Assembly (NCBI GenBank): GCA_000697055.1
Contig: JNDT01002372.1
Coordinates: 1-59,638 of the forward strand
DNA length: 59,638 nucleotides
Reading direction: 5' to 3'
Source of the DNA: Saksenaea vasiformis B4078
Taxonomy: Eukaryota; Mucoromycota; Mucoromycetes; Mucorales; Saksenaeaceae
Numbering within the stretch: position 1 is the stretch's first letter; each line of letters begins with the position of its first letter. Position numbers and translations under genes: made by a program. The notes below the pieces were generated by a model. That model did no database searches. It was not told the DNA's origin and worked only from the letters and a program-made list of their open reading frames with translations. Shown here piece by piece: positions 35,884-48,218 of this stretch.

Positions 35884-37072
35884 TCATTCCTTATTTTTCA
35901 ATTGGATATGTGGAATGACTCCTACTAAATACTCCACATTAACTACTTTGTCCTTCATCATCATCTCGTGTCCACATGCAGCAAAGAAGTAATGAAGACT
36001 GGTGCACATCTGATCATCGGTAATTTGAGAAAATTGTAAACGGAGTTGTAATTTACTTACCAACACATGCCACCTAAAATAAACCAACGAATGAATGAGG
36101 TTAGTCTCTCCTTTTTTAATCAACTGATAACCTTACCATGCATGAAGTTGAGGGTTTGGCATCTTATTAAACACAAAACAAAAGTTAGAGTCAAATAGCC
36201 ACACGCCAATGGCAAGTCCCAGGAATCGGGCTCCCATATGGAATAGACGAATCACTTGCTGTTTCTGTACACCCTTGTAAAGCTTCCATACAAACCAAAG
36301 ACAGCTCCACATAACCACGCCAAACCTTAAAAAGTTTTGAAAATAACCTTAAAAAAATATGCCCCACTCAGATTGAAATATACTTACGATGACTGAAACA
36401 TGTAGAATTGACTGGTGCCTTTCGATTGGCTTGTGACAAATGTAGCAAATGCGCAGTACAAGCCGATTCCAACGGCATAGATCTGCCGATCATATCCTGC
36501 ATGACATAACAGGACCCATAACAAATAGCTGGCTGTCCACACCATGGGCACCTTAAAATGAAAATTAGCTTAAACATCATTATAGCTAAATTAACACTGG
36601 TACCTCGTCCCACATTTGATATTCATGCTGTAATGTCGCATGGAATAGAACACTAAAATACGAATTTATGTAGTATCACCTTTAAGGTCGACTTTCTTTT
36701 TTTTTTCTCCTCTTCTTACCTTCCGACACCCACTAGCATAATTAGAAGATATCCTGTTGACAATTTCCAACCCAATGACTTCTGATGAAGGGCCACCCCC
36801 AAAAGCCCCACCGCGACCATAGCCAAACTCTAAAAAGTAGTTTAATGTTTCCAAAATAAATCTTATATTCCTTTTTTTTTCTGCTTACCGAAAGTGTATT
36901 CCAAAATTCAGCAATATAGTACGAATATCTATAATTTTCTTCACACCTATAGGGGAGATAAAAAAAAAGAAGGTTTTTTTGTTTTGAGAAATACCAACAT
37001 TTCTACATTTGTCAGCATTTACCAATCTACCGAACTCGTAACAGGTCCCCAGTACCCCTGCTGATCTGCCAT
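35884..37072 (-). CDS. Alkaline ceramidase (Ypc1/Ydc1/ACER3 family)
   Basis: Multi-pass ER/Golgi zinc hydrolase that cleaves ceramide to sphingoid base and fatty acid. The ATG at 37072 gives [36 protein letters not shown], the classic ACER N-terminus. GVGSVLFHATLQHEYQMWDEVPMVW follows, with the SxxxH and Asp ligand region, then further membrane helices (YAVGIGLYCAFATFVTSQ, GVVMWSCLWFVWKL). The zinc motif QLHAWWHVL (HxxxH) comes next and the tail ends HIQLKNKE at 35884. At least eight exons. One is only 13 nt (36061-36073) and encodes the second half of the HxxxH motif. All metal ligands appear present, so the enzyme should be active. Confidence 0.9.
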
Positions 37073-37765
37073 TTTAAGTAAAAGTATATTGAAAATAAAA
37101 TAAACATTATACGTCCTTTTTATTGTTTTTTCTTTTAAAAAAATATTGGTCGTACTTGCTTACATCGCTTGAGTAATTCACATGGACAAGAAAAAAAAAA
37201 GGTGAATACAATGAGAAAGAAGACAAAAGGCTGGTGGTGCACGTGCCCATTAAAGTCTAACTCTATTTACAAGCCATTAACATTAAGGAAGTTGAATGCG
37301 TCAGGGCAGCCTAACTGTAGTTACTATGGTGATTAAACAAAATGTAAATAGATACTATCAAACGATTTTTAACTTTTTCTTTTCCTTTTTCCCTTTCCGA
37401 TGCCGTTTTTGGGATATTGCCAAAAAGTTAAAACAGAAACAGCAGAAATACAAAAAAACTGAAACAAATGTTGTGTCATGATACACCAAACGGAGCAACT
37501 GGGAAAAAACACCGATTACCAAATTAGGACTGTCAGTGTTGCATGAATGCAAATTGGGAAAGTGGCAGGGACCAGGCAACGTTTCTGTGTTGTGGTGTGC
37601 GCTTGCGTGAGTTTTTGTGTGTGCGTATATGTTTTTGTGTGTGCGCGAAAAATTTTCTGTGTATGTAAGACCGACCTTTTTTAGGGTCTTGTGTTTCCCT
37701 TGTCCCCCCTTCTTCTCTCCCTCTCTCTTTTTCCCCTACAACTTACCACGTTTGACACACGCTAT
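37073..37765. other. Divergent promoter region between the ceramidase and the MFS transporter
   Basis: Contains GT-rich words repeated (TTTTTGTGTGTGCG at about 37610 and 37634) and a pyrimidine run just before the transporter start (37690-37740), a common fungal promoter feature. No gene is supported. Confidence 0.4.
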
Positions 37766-39508
37766 ATGTCAAAATACCCGTTAGAAACAATACAACCCGG
37801 AAACCGTCACTCTACCATATCTGCAATGGAATCCGACAGTAGCCTATTGTATGAGAATAGCAAGAAACCAAAATCCCCCGAAGAAAAAGCATTGGTGTGG
37901 AAAATTGACTTGCATATTTTGCCTTTTGTCTGTTTGATAGATTTTTTACAGGTACATTATGTCCTCGGAACGATTAAATTAAAGTAAAAAAAAAAACCTT
38001 CTCCCTGCTTTCATAGTTTCTAGATAAGTCAGCTTTGAATTATGCAGCTGTCCTTGGTCTCAAAGAAGACCTTCATCTTGGTGAACATCAATACAATGTT
38101 GTCAGTTCGCTCTTTTACTTGGGCTATCTGTGCTACCAGGTACTTCGATCGGAAAAAAAATGAAATGAAAAAACTTTTTCATTTGACTTCCAGACCGGAC
38201 TAAATTTAACTGCCTCCCATCCTTCCAGATTCCCAACAATTATTTCCTACAATATATGCACATTGGTCGCTATCTCGGTTTTCTGTTAATGGTGTGGGGA
38301 ACTGTTCTGGCCTCAACAGCTGCTACTCAAAATTTTTCGCAATTGGCTGCTCTCCGCTTCCTCCTGGGCTTTACCGAAGCTGGTGTGTACCCGTGTCTTA
38401 TTTTGTTGGTCAGCACAATGTACCGTCGTTCGGAGCAGACAATGCGCCTAGGTGCCTTTTGGTTGTGCAACGGAATCTCACTGGCTATCGGAGGTGTCAT
38501 CAGCTATGGTATTGGTCACCTTCACGAAACGGCCGGTTTACGCGGTTGGCAATGGTACATGAATGCATCGTTCGCTTATCTGTGTCACTTAATCAAACCT
38601 TTTTACTATTAGGGTCATGCTCATACTAGGCTGTGCAACAGTCCTCGTGGGCGCGATCACCTTCTTTTTTCTGATCGATGATCCCCGATCACTTCGATGG
38701 CATCACAATGCGGAAGAACAAATTCTAGTAGAGGAACGTATCCGCGATAATGCCGTCGTTAGAAACACAAAGGTGAACTACGACCATATCCGAGAAGCTT
38801 TGAGAGAGCCCCGTTTCTGGTGTTTTTGTTTGATCAGTTTCCTCGCAAATATGCAGAATGGCGCACTGACAAGTTATAGTGCAACGATCACCGCCGGATT
38901 TGGTTTCGATGTAAGGCGGAGCCCACTCTAATCTTTCTCTTTCTCGTGTTTTTTGACCCTCCGATCCTTAGAAATTCGAGGCTATTATTTTACAAGCACC
39001 GACTGGCCTAGTAGACTGTCTATACATCCTTGTGGCAGCCTACATCTCCCAAAGAACAGGGCAAACGATCTACGTGGGATGCGTCTGCTTGCTTGGCACC
39101 GCTACTGGTCTTATTCTGCTCGAGTTTATCCCGGTGGCAAGACTTAAACTGATTGGTCTCTATTTTTGTTGGGGCTATGCCGCCGCTTATGTGATGCTAA
39201 TTGCTTCTGTTTCAAGCAATGTCTCTGGCTACACCAAAAAAATCTTCTACAATGGCATGAGTATGATCTTCTACACTGCTGGAAATTTTGTTGGTCCGTT
39301 TCTGATGGTCTCATCCCACAAACACTTCCTCGGAGGCATGATCGGTTACATCGTAGCCGACTTTCTGGCCATAGCGTTATTTTTGTATGCCCGATGGCTG
39401 ATGGTCAAAGTTAATCGAAAACGATTGGCGGATCCAGCGCCGGAACCAACAAACGTTGAAGACGACTTGACTGATGTACAGGATCACAATTTCATTTACC
39501 GCATGTAA
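37766..39508 (+). CDS. MFS transporter, Dal5/allantoate-type anion:cation symporter
   Basis: A 12-helix major facilitator of the fungal ACS family, whose members take up allantoate, nicotinate, pantothenate and related organic anions at the plasma membrane. The ATG at 37766 gives a hydrophilic N-terminus ending EEKALVWKIDLHILPFVCLIDFLQ; an intron leads to FLDKSALNYAAVLGLKEDLHL, the ACS signature. LRFLLGFTEAGVYPCLILLVSTMYRRSEQTMRLGAFWLCNG is the diagnostic central block. After GWQW and a further intron come ILGCATVLVGAITFFFLIDDP, EERIRDNAVVRNTKVNYDHIREAL and the C-terminal helices, ending FIYRM at 39508. Five exons. The substrate cannot be told from sequence. Confidence 0.9.
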
Positions 39509-41564
39509 ACCTCATTCTTCACTCTACACTTTCCACAATGACCCTTTCCCTTCCTTTTAATTTAAAGTATTAATGAATGGTAGTTTTTTCTTACTAATAA
39601 TAATTATCATATGGTAGATACATATTGAATGCATAGAAAAAGAAAATGCATCTAATAACTTCGTGTACAACATAATAGTGAATTCGAAAATTCAACTTGG
39701 AAACCTTAGGTGTACCCGATATGAAACAAACTAGCCAAAACAAGATGGCCGCTGACGTAAGAGCTATATATGGCGTTTGCTGAGACAAACATCATTACAA
39801 TGGTAGATACGTGCTAACCAAACCTGTAATATGTCTACTATAAAGTGATAGAAAATGGCAGCAAGTAGCACAAGACCCTTAGCTTCATGTTCATCTCACG
39901 CCACCTCACGCGCCAATCGAATGGCTTTTTAGATTGACGCCGCCAGAAAAAAGGTATCACCCCGCACCTATTTTCGTCAACTAAAATATAAAAGTTAGAT
40001 CGATGCGAATATATCGTGTATTGAAAGGACATGATGCTACTCTAAATTAGATTTGTATTAATGAGGACGTATTTTCATCGAGATAATTAACACTATTCTA
40101 AACCTTCGATGATAGCGCTCATGTGTACCAGTTTTCTAGCTAGCTACTTCAGTAGGAAGTATTGAAATAGAAATTTGCATGGACAATGTGATATATTACA
40201 GGCAGGATAAGGAAACAAGTTTCCATAGTGAGTGTGATGAACTGCAAACTCTAAATGACCTACTTGTCATCAGCATCACGGCTACGAACGGAAAATGGCA
40301 ATTCAAACCGCTTCTACGTCGGCTGGGAGTTCTCATTCCTCTCCGTATTCGTTGAGACTTTGCATCTTAGTCAGGGTACTTTAGAATGAGTAGTAGCGGC
40401 ACAAAATGTCCACAAGCTGATAAGAACCGCATGTTAAAAGGCGGTGCGTAAAGTGCCTCCTTCGTACTTTCCCTCAAGTATGCAAACTATCCTACGCATG
40501 TTCGCAAACCAAGAAGATGTATGGAAATTTCGTGGAAGGATAACGACATACTCTTGTCATAGATACAAATGTTACTTTCTCAGCAGTAATGTGGATTAAT
40601 TCTCCAGGGAACAAGCCCATGGGCACCGTAGCAGGCTCTTGATCATACACGCATAGACTGTGACTTGACGCTAACAGTAGTACTGTATGCAAATATCATG
40701 ACGAGGATACAGTAACGCGCTGAACCAAATGATCGGTTAATACAGCAAAAAAATTCGTCAGAGAAAGCGTTAAAGAAAGCATTTCAGAAAGTTGTCCACT
40801 CTTCATTCAAGAAACACTTTACGAAGGTATCTTGCACCGTGAGATTCCATCTTTATCCTCGCTACATGAACTTGACTCACTACAGGTTGATATACCCGCA
40901 ACAAGATCTGCACTTATCTCTACACATGAATTTTTGGTATTTGCCATGTGACACTGCCTTAAGCAAACGCGTTGTCAGGACCGCCAACAAAGAGCAATGG
41001 AAGTCACTGTATCAAAGGAATACGGTAAGACGTCCCCATCGGTGAAATATAACCGGAAGGATAACAGGGCAGACACGCTGTTCGCGCCTACATGCATTGT
41101 AATACAGTTCAAGAGCCCTGCAGCCCCGCTGCAGCGGCGGCTGTAAAAAGGACAGAAGGTAATTAACAACGTCGTGAAGGAGGTAATCATGCCTTACAGA
41201 GCAGAGAAACGAGGTCACTTTCCTGAGATAGCAAAGTTATTAAGGCTTAATGAGAGGCGTGCTGATTCTCTTCCAGCGCCTACGGGTCGAACTTCGATAT
41301 ATGTTATACGTAGAAAGCTATTAAGTAACAAACATAAATTTGAAGTGTGATACGTAGCTTTGGGAGCTCTTTGCCGCCTCTTTTCTTTTTACGCACTGAC
41401 ACAAATCAGATACGTCAGTTCACACACCGGGAAGAGTCGCTGCTTTCTCATTGTAAATAGTGAGGCACGTTACGGATGATAAAAACCCTTCTTGAAATAC
41501 AAGAGACATATACTAAAAGTAACACTATATCCTTTAATGGCGATTACGCTGTGACAAATCCGAT
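39509..41564. other. 2-kb gene-poor region
   Basis: No supported gene. Open frames are all under 80 codons and lack motifs. A GC-rich palindromic spot (CTGCAGCCCCGCTGCAG, about 41118-41134) stands out against AT-rich flanks. Confidence 0.5.
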
Positions 41565-42903
41565 TTATTGCTTGATTTCAGGCTGCTTCTCGTCCATTGG
41601 TAACTTCTCCGTAATGGTGTCTTCTGTAATACCGTCCCTTGACTCTTCTTCCTTCGTCCCATTGGTTCCCATACGCGACGCTATCCAGTCATACCATTCG
41701 TCCTGCGTTCTACCGTGGAGAATGCCAATGATCATGATTGACATATTATCACAGCCAACACCAGTCGTGTCCGATTCAGATGCAATGCACTCGTCCATAA
41801 TCTTTTCGCAAATCTCCTCTAACGGTGTTCGATTGCTAATTTCAGCACAGATGAAATCAACCACTTCCTGGTTCTTTAAACAATCCCAAATGCCTTTTTT
41901 TTCCTCTATTAGCAGTTTTACTTTGTCCGGTTCTTTTCCTACCGTCGCAGGCAAGCACCAAGAATTCGTCGTCGTCTGTGATCCTACGTTCAATAATATC
42001 AGGGTTACATGTTACAATCTGTTCTTCTGGGGGAAGATGCTCGTTTTGCTTGAATTCGAAATCGCCAATAGCGCGTGACAGCGCCAAATTACCTATATTA
42101 GATTGTTAATGACGATCCCTCTGAGTCATGTTATACCATTCACGCGTCCAAATTCCACAAAGCCACCAGCAGCAATGATACGTTGTGATTCTAGACGGTC
42201 GAGAGGCTTGTGGTCGTACGACATTGCTTTGCTTTCCCCGTTCACACAAATGACAGATCGCGAGTCACCAGCATTTGCCTACACCTTAGTTAAGGTACAC
42301 ACATACGATACAAAGCGTATTTACCACAAATATACGATCGTCTGGTGTCACGAGGGCGGTCACTGCGGTACAGCCTGAGGGGTCACACTCAAATCCTTTA
42401 TCTGTAAAAGACATTGTTACAACGGTTCGCACCTTGGACCCTCCGACCTACCTTGGCTTAGTTCTTTGTCTAACGCCATAAACCCATCCTTTAAAGCTTC
42501 CTTGTATTCCTTTTTGTCAAAGTGTGGACTCTCACGGATATGTCGATGTAAAGCTTGCCCAGTGTACTTGGCAACGGCCGAGCCTGATGCATCACAGAAT
42601 TCAGATTGTTCACGTCATAGCGGATAAAGCTTACCGCCATGACCGTCATAAACTCCAAAAAAACTTGCGTCGGTGTCGTCTAATTTCAACAGCGCGGTGT
42701 GTGCATCTTCCATAGCTATGAACAAAGACAAGTCAAGGATGGTCATGAAAGCGGTGAGAAAGAAAGGAGTAGATAAACTGGCAGAACGAAAAAAGGATAC
42801 TGAGTCTCCAGCCTTGCATGGCGGAAACACCATAAAAGAGTTTGCTGTTACTCCCTTTACTTGAAGCTTTTTCAACAATTGGTTCAGAAAGTGTTTGGCC
42901 CAT
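41565..42903 (-). CDS. PTC2: PP2C-type protein phosphatase (Ptc2/Ptc3-like)
   Basis: Mg/Mn-dependent Ser/Thr phosphatase that in yeasts turns off stress MAP kinase and checkpoint signalling. The ATG at 42903 gives [17 protein letters not shown], a likely N-myristoylation start. [21 protein letters not shown] and [10 protein letters not shown] carry the first metal ligands. Then [74 protein letters not shown] and [17 protein letters not shown] complete the PP2C motif order. Seven short exons; the junction after ACDG needs an intron near 41895-41945. An acidic tail ends QPEIKQ at the TAA at 41565. Confidence 0.92.
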
Positions 42904-43542
42904 GGCTATGACTCCTTTGAGGAGAAAGAGAGAGGGAAAACATTAATGGCTGTTAGGTTAACCTTATTAGTAATTCCACGAACAAGTGCTGATTGCTTAT
43001 GGTTCTTTGTGCTCTTCTTCCGAAACGGTGTGCAGATCGATGGAAAGGACGGGAAAAGAATTGCTGGAGTAGTCTTTTTTCTGTTTGAGCTGCGCGTCTT
43101 TGAAGCCCCGCTCAAGCAGCCTGAGTGACTTCCCTACACTTACCTGATGAGATCAAGGCATCCTTTAAACCTATACTTGAGAGAGAACCATGTTAAATAC
43201 ACTAGGTCAAAAAAAAAAGATGCGAGCATCGATGATATTGCGATTTTAAGACATACAAAGAAAGATGAGAGAGTTTAACAATAGGGAAACGAATAAAATC
43301 CTTTGGCACTGTTAATCTCGTCAGTAATTTCTGCGGGTGCCAGCGCCATCTTTTTGAAGTGGGAAAGCACATGCAAGATTTGCATGTTACCCGAATGAAG
43401 CAGTGATGGACGCATAACAGTCTTTTATTCAAAGAGTACAGCAAACAGTTGAGTACGTGTGCTGAGGAAAGTTTATTTCTTTTCTTTTCTTATCGGATTA
43501 CATGACACAATGTCCAAAAACAAAATAGAATCGTCAATCATT
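42904..43542. other. Intergenic region upstream of the PP2C gene
   Basis: Two overlapping opposite-strand frames (42895-43128 plus, 42906-43115 minus) lie here. Neither has a motif, and I treat them as chance. The 3' end of the Sel1-repeat gene lies at its right border. Confidence 0.4.
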
Positions 43543-46500
43543 TTAATCAATTTTGTATCCTTCTCTCTTTAAATAATCAAGTCTGAGTCGCGCATATTTA
43601 TTTCCTCGGTTCGCCGCTTTTTGGTACCATTCAATTGCTTGGTTGATGTCTTTCTTGTCATATCTGTAAATATCTCCAAGTTTGAGTTGCGCATATTTAC
43701 TTTTTTGATCCACTGCTTTTTGGTACCATTCCATTGCTTTTTCGATGTCTTTCTTTTCATCTCTGTAAATATTTCCAAGTTTGCATTGTGAATGTCGATG
43801 TCCTTGATCCGCTGCTTTTTCGTACCATTTGATTGCTTTTTCGATGTCTTTCTTTTTCCATCTGTAAATATATCCCAATCTATATTGCATATCTTCATTT
43901 CCTTGATCCGCTGCTTTTTCGTACCATTCCATTGCTTTTTCGATGTCGTTCTTTTTCCATCTGTAAATCTCTCCAAGTGTCTTTTGCGCATCTTCATTTC
44001 CTTGATCCGCTGCTTTTTCGTACCATTCCATTGCTTTTTCGATGTCGTTCTTTTTCCATCTGTAAATCTCTCCAAGTGTCTTTTGCGCATCTTCATTTCC
44101 TTGATCCGCTACTTTTTTGTACCATTCAATAGCTTTGTCGACGTCTTTCTTTTCCCATCTGTAAATCTCTCCCAATCTATATTGCGCATCTCCATCTCCT
44201 TGATCCGCTGCTTTTTTGTACCATTCAATAGCTTTGTCGATGTCTTTCTTTTCATCTCTGTAAATATATCCAAGATTGTATTGCGCATCTTTATTTCCTT
44301 GATCCGCTGCTTTTTGGTACCATTTGATTGCTTTGTCGATGTCTTCCTTTTTCCATCTGTAAATATATCCAAGTGACTTTTGCGCATCTTCATTTCCTTG
44401 ATCCGCTGCTTTTTCGTACCATTCCATTGCTTTTTCGATGTCGTTCTTTTTATCTCTGTAAATATCTCCAAGTGTCTTTTGCGCATCTTTATTTCCTTGA
44501 TCCGCTGCTTTTTGGTACCATTTGATTGCTTTGTCGATGTCTTCCTTTTTCCATCTGTAAATATATCCAAGTGACTTTTGCGCATCTTCATTTCCTTGAT
44601 CCGCTGCTTTTTCGTACCATTCCATTGCTTTTTCGATGTCGTTCTTTTTATCTCTGTAAATATCTCCAAGTGTCTTTTGCGCATCTTCATTTCCTTGATC
44701 AGCTGCATTTTTGCACCATTCATACGCCTTGGAGAACAATTCCTCTGCTTTCTCACGGTCCTTCTTCACATCCCACCCAAAGCAATAAATATGTCCAAGA
44801 TTGTATTGCCCAATTCCATGTCCCTGATCTGCTGCTTTTCCGTACCATTCAACCGCTTTCTTATTGTTTTGAGGTACACTTTTCCCATAGCAGTACATAT
44901 TCCCAAGTTTGGCTTGTGCATCGGCATTTCCTTGCTCTGCTGCCTTCTCATACCATTCGGCTGCTTTCTTGTCGTCGCGATGTACAACCCGTCCATATTT
45001 GTGCATATCTCCAAGTCTGGTCTGGGCGTCGCTGTTTCCCTGATCAGCTGCCTTTCTGTACCATCCCATTGCTTTAACGTAGTTTTTATCCACGTCTATT
45101 CCGCGGTAATACTTCTCGCCAAGGTTGAATTGCTCCCATTCATCGTTCCGGTCAATTGAATTTTCGCACAGGTTCGTATCATTTTTGTTGTCTACGTCTG
45201 CGCTCCCTTCAAAGCTCCGTGTACTTTCACGCTCATCTTGCACATCTTCGCTTTCGTGAACGTCTGCTTTTTGTGTTATGCTAATATGGTCGATATCGTC
45301 ATCATCATCCTCGTCTTCGTCGTCGGACAGGTTTTCCTCGCGCTCTTCATTGGTTACCTTTGTGTTCAGATTGACGTCTTGCTGATCTCCGTGCAAACTG
45401 TCATTATGACCGGGTAATCTATTAGGATCGTTTGGTTTCTCTCCAGTTTCTCGGCTAACAAATTCGTGTCGTACGTTAATGTCGTTGGTATTGCTGTCGT
45501 CATCAGAATCATCGCTGAATATATCTTTTTCAGGTTCGTTTTGCAAGTTATCGCATACATTATCTATTGCTTTGTTGCTGCCTTGGTCCAGAAGTTGCGT
45601 CCGACTAACGTTTTTAACTTCGTCTCCCATACTTTCATTGTTTTTAACACGACTTTTAAAGATTTCAGCGGGGTTCTTTTCCACCATACGTCGAGGCTCA
45701 TTATCGGAAAATACTTTGTCGTAGACCTCCTCCACTTGAATTCGTTCATCATTCTCAAGAATATCGTAAATTGGCTTCATATCTTTGAACTGGATAATGG
45801 CTGGTTTGGATCTCGTAGTCTCTTTCCAGTCTTCCAACCCATCCACGAAAAATAATCCGGAATCACCACCTACAGCGAGTTTGTCTAGCAAGTATCAGAG
45901 AGATCCGATACAAGTTACCTATGACCTCCCAGTATTTGTGGTTTTTGACGGCCTTTGCAACATTTTCAGCTGCATCATCGCTAGATTCTGTTGCTTTATG
46001 TTCATCTTCCAATTCACACGTGCTTTCGCCTTGTATCTTTGGACTTTCTCTTTTACAAGCGAGTAGATCACCTGCACCGGGGGGGGCAGTTAAATAATGT
46101 TGCACACGTGTTAGTCACAGTACCAAGCAGCATCTTTGATGGGTAGTAATACCCAAATCGCCCAAACACGCCTTGCAGCGCCTCATATTTCTCTTTATTG
46201 GTGCTTTCCTTCAAAGCGTGTTTCACAGCTTCCCTGAAACGGACCGTCGGCTTGACATATTCCGGAGACAGTTGTACCTATAAGAATACCATAAATTAGG
46301 TCATTCATAAATGCCACTTCATCCTTTACTTCTCCCCAAGAAACATAAGAAACGGTGTAATCAACCGAGTCCTTCCCAGAAGTCGGTTGGTTCCGTTTAC
46401 GCGCGCTACAACTTGCTTCCGCAGCAATATCATAAGCAAACGTTTTAGATGGCAAGCGGTGAAAGCTGTCATCCATCAGTAATCTGTCCACTAAACCTGC

Positions 46501-46674
46501 TGCATCGACTGCCTTCGTGCAGGTATCCTCCACAAATGGTTTGTTGGAGTAATACTCATGAAGTAGTCTGAGCATGTTATCCTTTCCCTCTTCAATCTCT
46601 ATTGCAGAGTATTCGGCAGTGCAACCATCAAAGTGGAGACCTCGTGTGAACCGGTTAAAGATGTCATAGGTCAA
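43543..46674 (-). CDS. Large Sel1-repeat protein with an N-terminal domain shared by Mucoromycota multigene families
   Basis: The 3' exon (43543 to about 45891) encodes 780 residues: a highly acidic linker (about residues 130-240, with DEDDDDDID) and then some 15 Sel1-like repeats of 33-36 aa with consensus KAxxWYxKAADQGNxDAQxxLGxIYR, ending KREGYKID. At least two upstream exons lead to it: about 46674-46285 (TYDIFNRFTRGLHFDG... and GEVKDEVAFMNDLIYGIL) and about 46266-46119 (VQLSPEYVKPTVRFREAVKHALKES...YEALQGVFGRFGYYYPSKMLLG). A small exon then runs through LLACKRESPKIQGE. The FGYYYPSK block resembles N-terminal domains of expanded families in Mucoromycota and Glomeromycota; a MACPF relation is possible but unproven. 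The first exon is not found. Sel1 arrays usually act as scaffolds. Confidence 0.7.
43645..44770 (-). repeat. Tandem 99-bp coding repeats with a duplicated 198-bp unit
   Basis: About eleven units of 99 bp, each one 33-aa Sel1-like repeat (DIEKAMEWYEKAADQGNEDA type). Two adjacent units at about 43917-44114 are identical over nearly their full length. A two-unit block (RDKKN unit plus RWKKE unit, about 198 bp) occurs twice in a row at about 44375-44770. This is recent amplification within the gene, and copy number is probably variable between strains. Confidence 0.85.
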
Positions 46675-48218
46675 AAATTGTGTGAACTGTCAAAATGTCA
46701 GATAAGCTCACACAGAAGACATGTGTTTGTCTTGTTACATTCGACGATAATTTCTCTGTTGCGCCGTACGATGTCATTCGAGCGAAGAAAGGGATGTTGC
46801 AGTACCTGTTAACCTTTATCAACTTGAGTGCTCGGAATGGCTCCGTTAAAATTACATAAAGTTCACGCTAAGCCGATGTCAAATGACATATGAAACCTTT
46901 CACACCGTGCAGGCAGTAGCTGCCTCTCATCAGTATACCAATAGTTGACTATTCTCGGTGTGCAAATTCGCTATTGGTTATAGTAGGTATATATATTGAG
47001 CGATGTTCACATCCCTATGTCTTGATTATGTGTTGAATTTTGCACATGATATACTTTGTGCGATATTCAAGGTTGTCTGCGCTTTGATAAGCCCAAAAGC
47101 ACATAAATACTCAATTCTCCCTAGTTGAAGGTTTCAATGATTACAGTAAAAACGAAAGTACCCTGCCTCATAGCGGTTGACAAAAGCGTAAAGCAGAGGA
47201 GACAGAATTAGGGCGAGAATGTCAACAGATATCATAATTTTTGTCCAGTGGAGAATCAGCAACACTGTTATATTCAATTCCTGTAGGTAACGACGACTTG
47301 ATTCGTTATGTCAATCTGAGCGTGCAAAAGTTACACCCATTAGTTAGTTTGGTCGCCCAAACAGAAGCGTGTATAAAGCGCGCTGACTAGTTTGCTAAGT
47401 TCTATCGACATGAGCTTGCGTAGTTGGCACTGGACGAAAGTACATAACCACAGCTGGAACAACAGGGACCTCTACATGCAGATTCAGCTTGTGCGACTTC
47501 GTGGGAACGGTAGCAATCGCACATAAGGTACACGATCGAAATTAAGTTCTGAAGCCTGAAGATATGAGCGTAATATGTTACACAACACTACCTGTCGGCT
47601 CAATGTCATCGCAATGGGTTACATTTCAGCTCTCGTGTTTCATTGTTAGATCAGCTAACGACATGCAATTCCCAGTTAACAATCTCGGTTACTCTGCGGA
47701 TTTATATATGCCCGTTAGTGGCACTGCATTTATCTAAAAGTAGAGACTCTGTAACCAATGACTCTCGATCTGTGTAACTGCAATTTCGAGCTTCAGGTGC
47801 CCCTAAATGATATGATGCATTAACAAACGGTGGAGGTATTCGGACCCGTTGATGACTGTATTCTCCAGGGCGTGCATACTATACCAATGTACTGGCTATA
47901 GCCTAAGTATTTACGCTACTCTAAATAAAGTCCTACACGCTATGCGGTCATTAGTGCTCGAATCGGCAGCAAGGTCGTACTTTCCCTGTACCAATTTGGT
48001 TTCCAAGTGGATGCAGGGTTTACTACTTTTAGAGCGAAAGCTGGGTGAAAGCTACAATGTAATGCTTGCTTGGTGGGAATATTTCTTCAGAATCCATTCA
48101 TTTGATTTGGCCAGACAGGGTGTTGCTTGAAGAAAAAGCGCAGAGCATATGTTGTTCATTTCAGTAGATGGATAACACCTAACAGGTCCTTTATTGTAAC
48201 CCCTAACGCTATGTATAA
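46675..48218. other. Region with one short plus-strand ORF and otherwise no gene
   Basis: A 54-codon ORF at 46695-46859 (plus) reads MSDKLTQKTCVCLVTFDDN... and looks more protein-like than its surroundings, but it overlaps the expected 5' exon of the Sel1 gene on the other strand and has no known motif. From 46900 to 48200 the DNA is AT-rich; the 93-codon frame at 47849-48130 has no support. Confidence 0.35.

Noticed and set aside
41118..41134. GC-rich palindrome CTGCAGCCCCGCTGCAG considered as a terminator or origin
   Set aside because: A single short palindrome in a eukaryotic intergenic region gives no support for either role.
43543..44770. Tandem repeats considered as a CRISPR-like array
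   Set aside because: The units are contiguous coding Sel1 repeats of 99 bp with no unique spacers, and the organism is eukaryotic.
44109..45159. Long plus-strand frames rich in Phe, Cys and Leu opposite the Sel1 repeats
   Set aside because: They are antisense shadows of the 99-bp repeats, which stay open because the unit length is a multiple of three.
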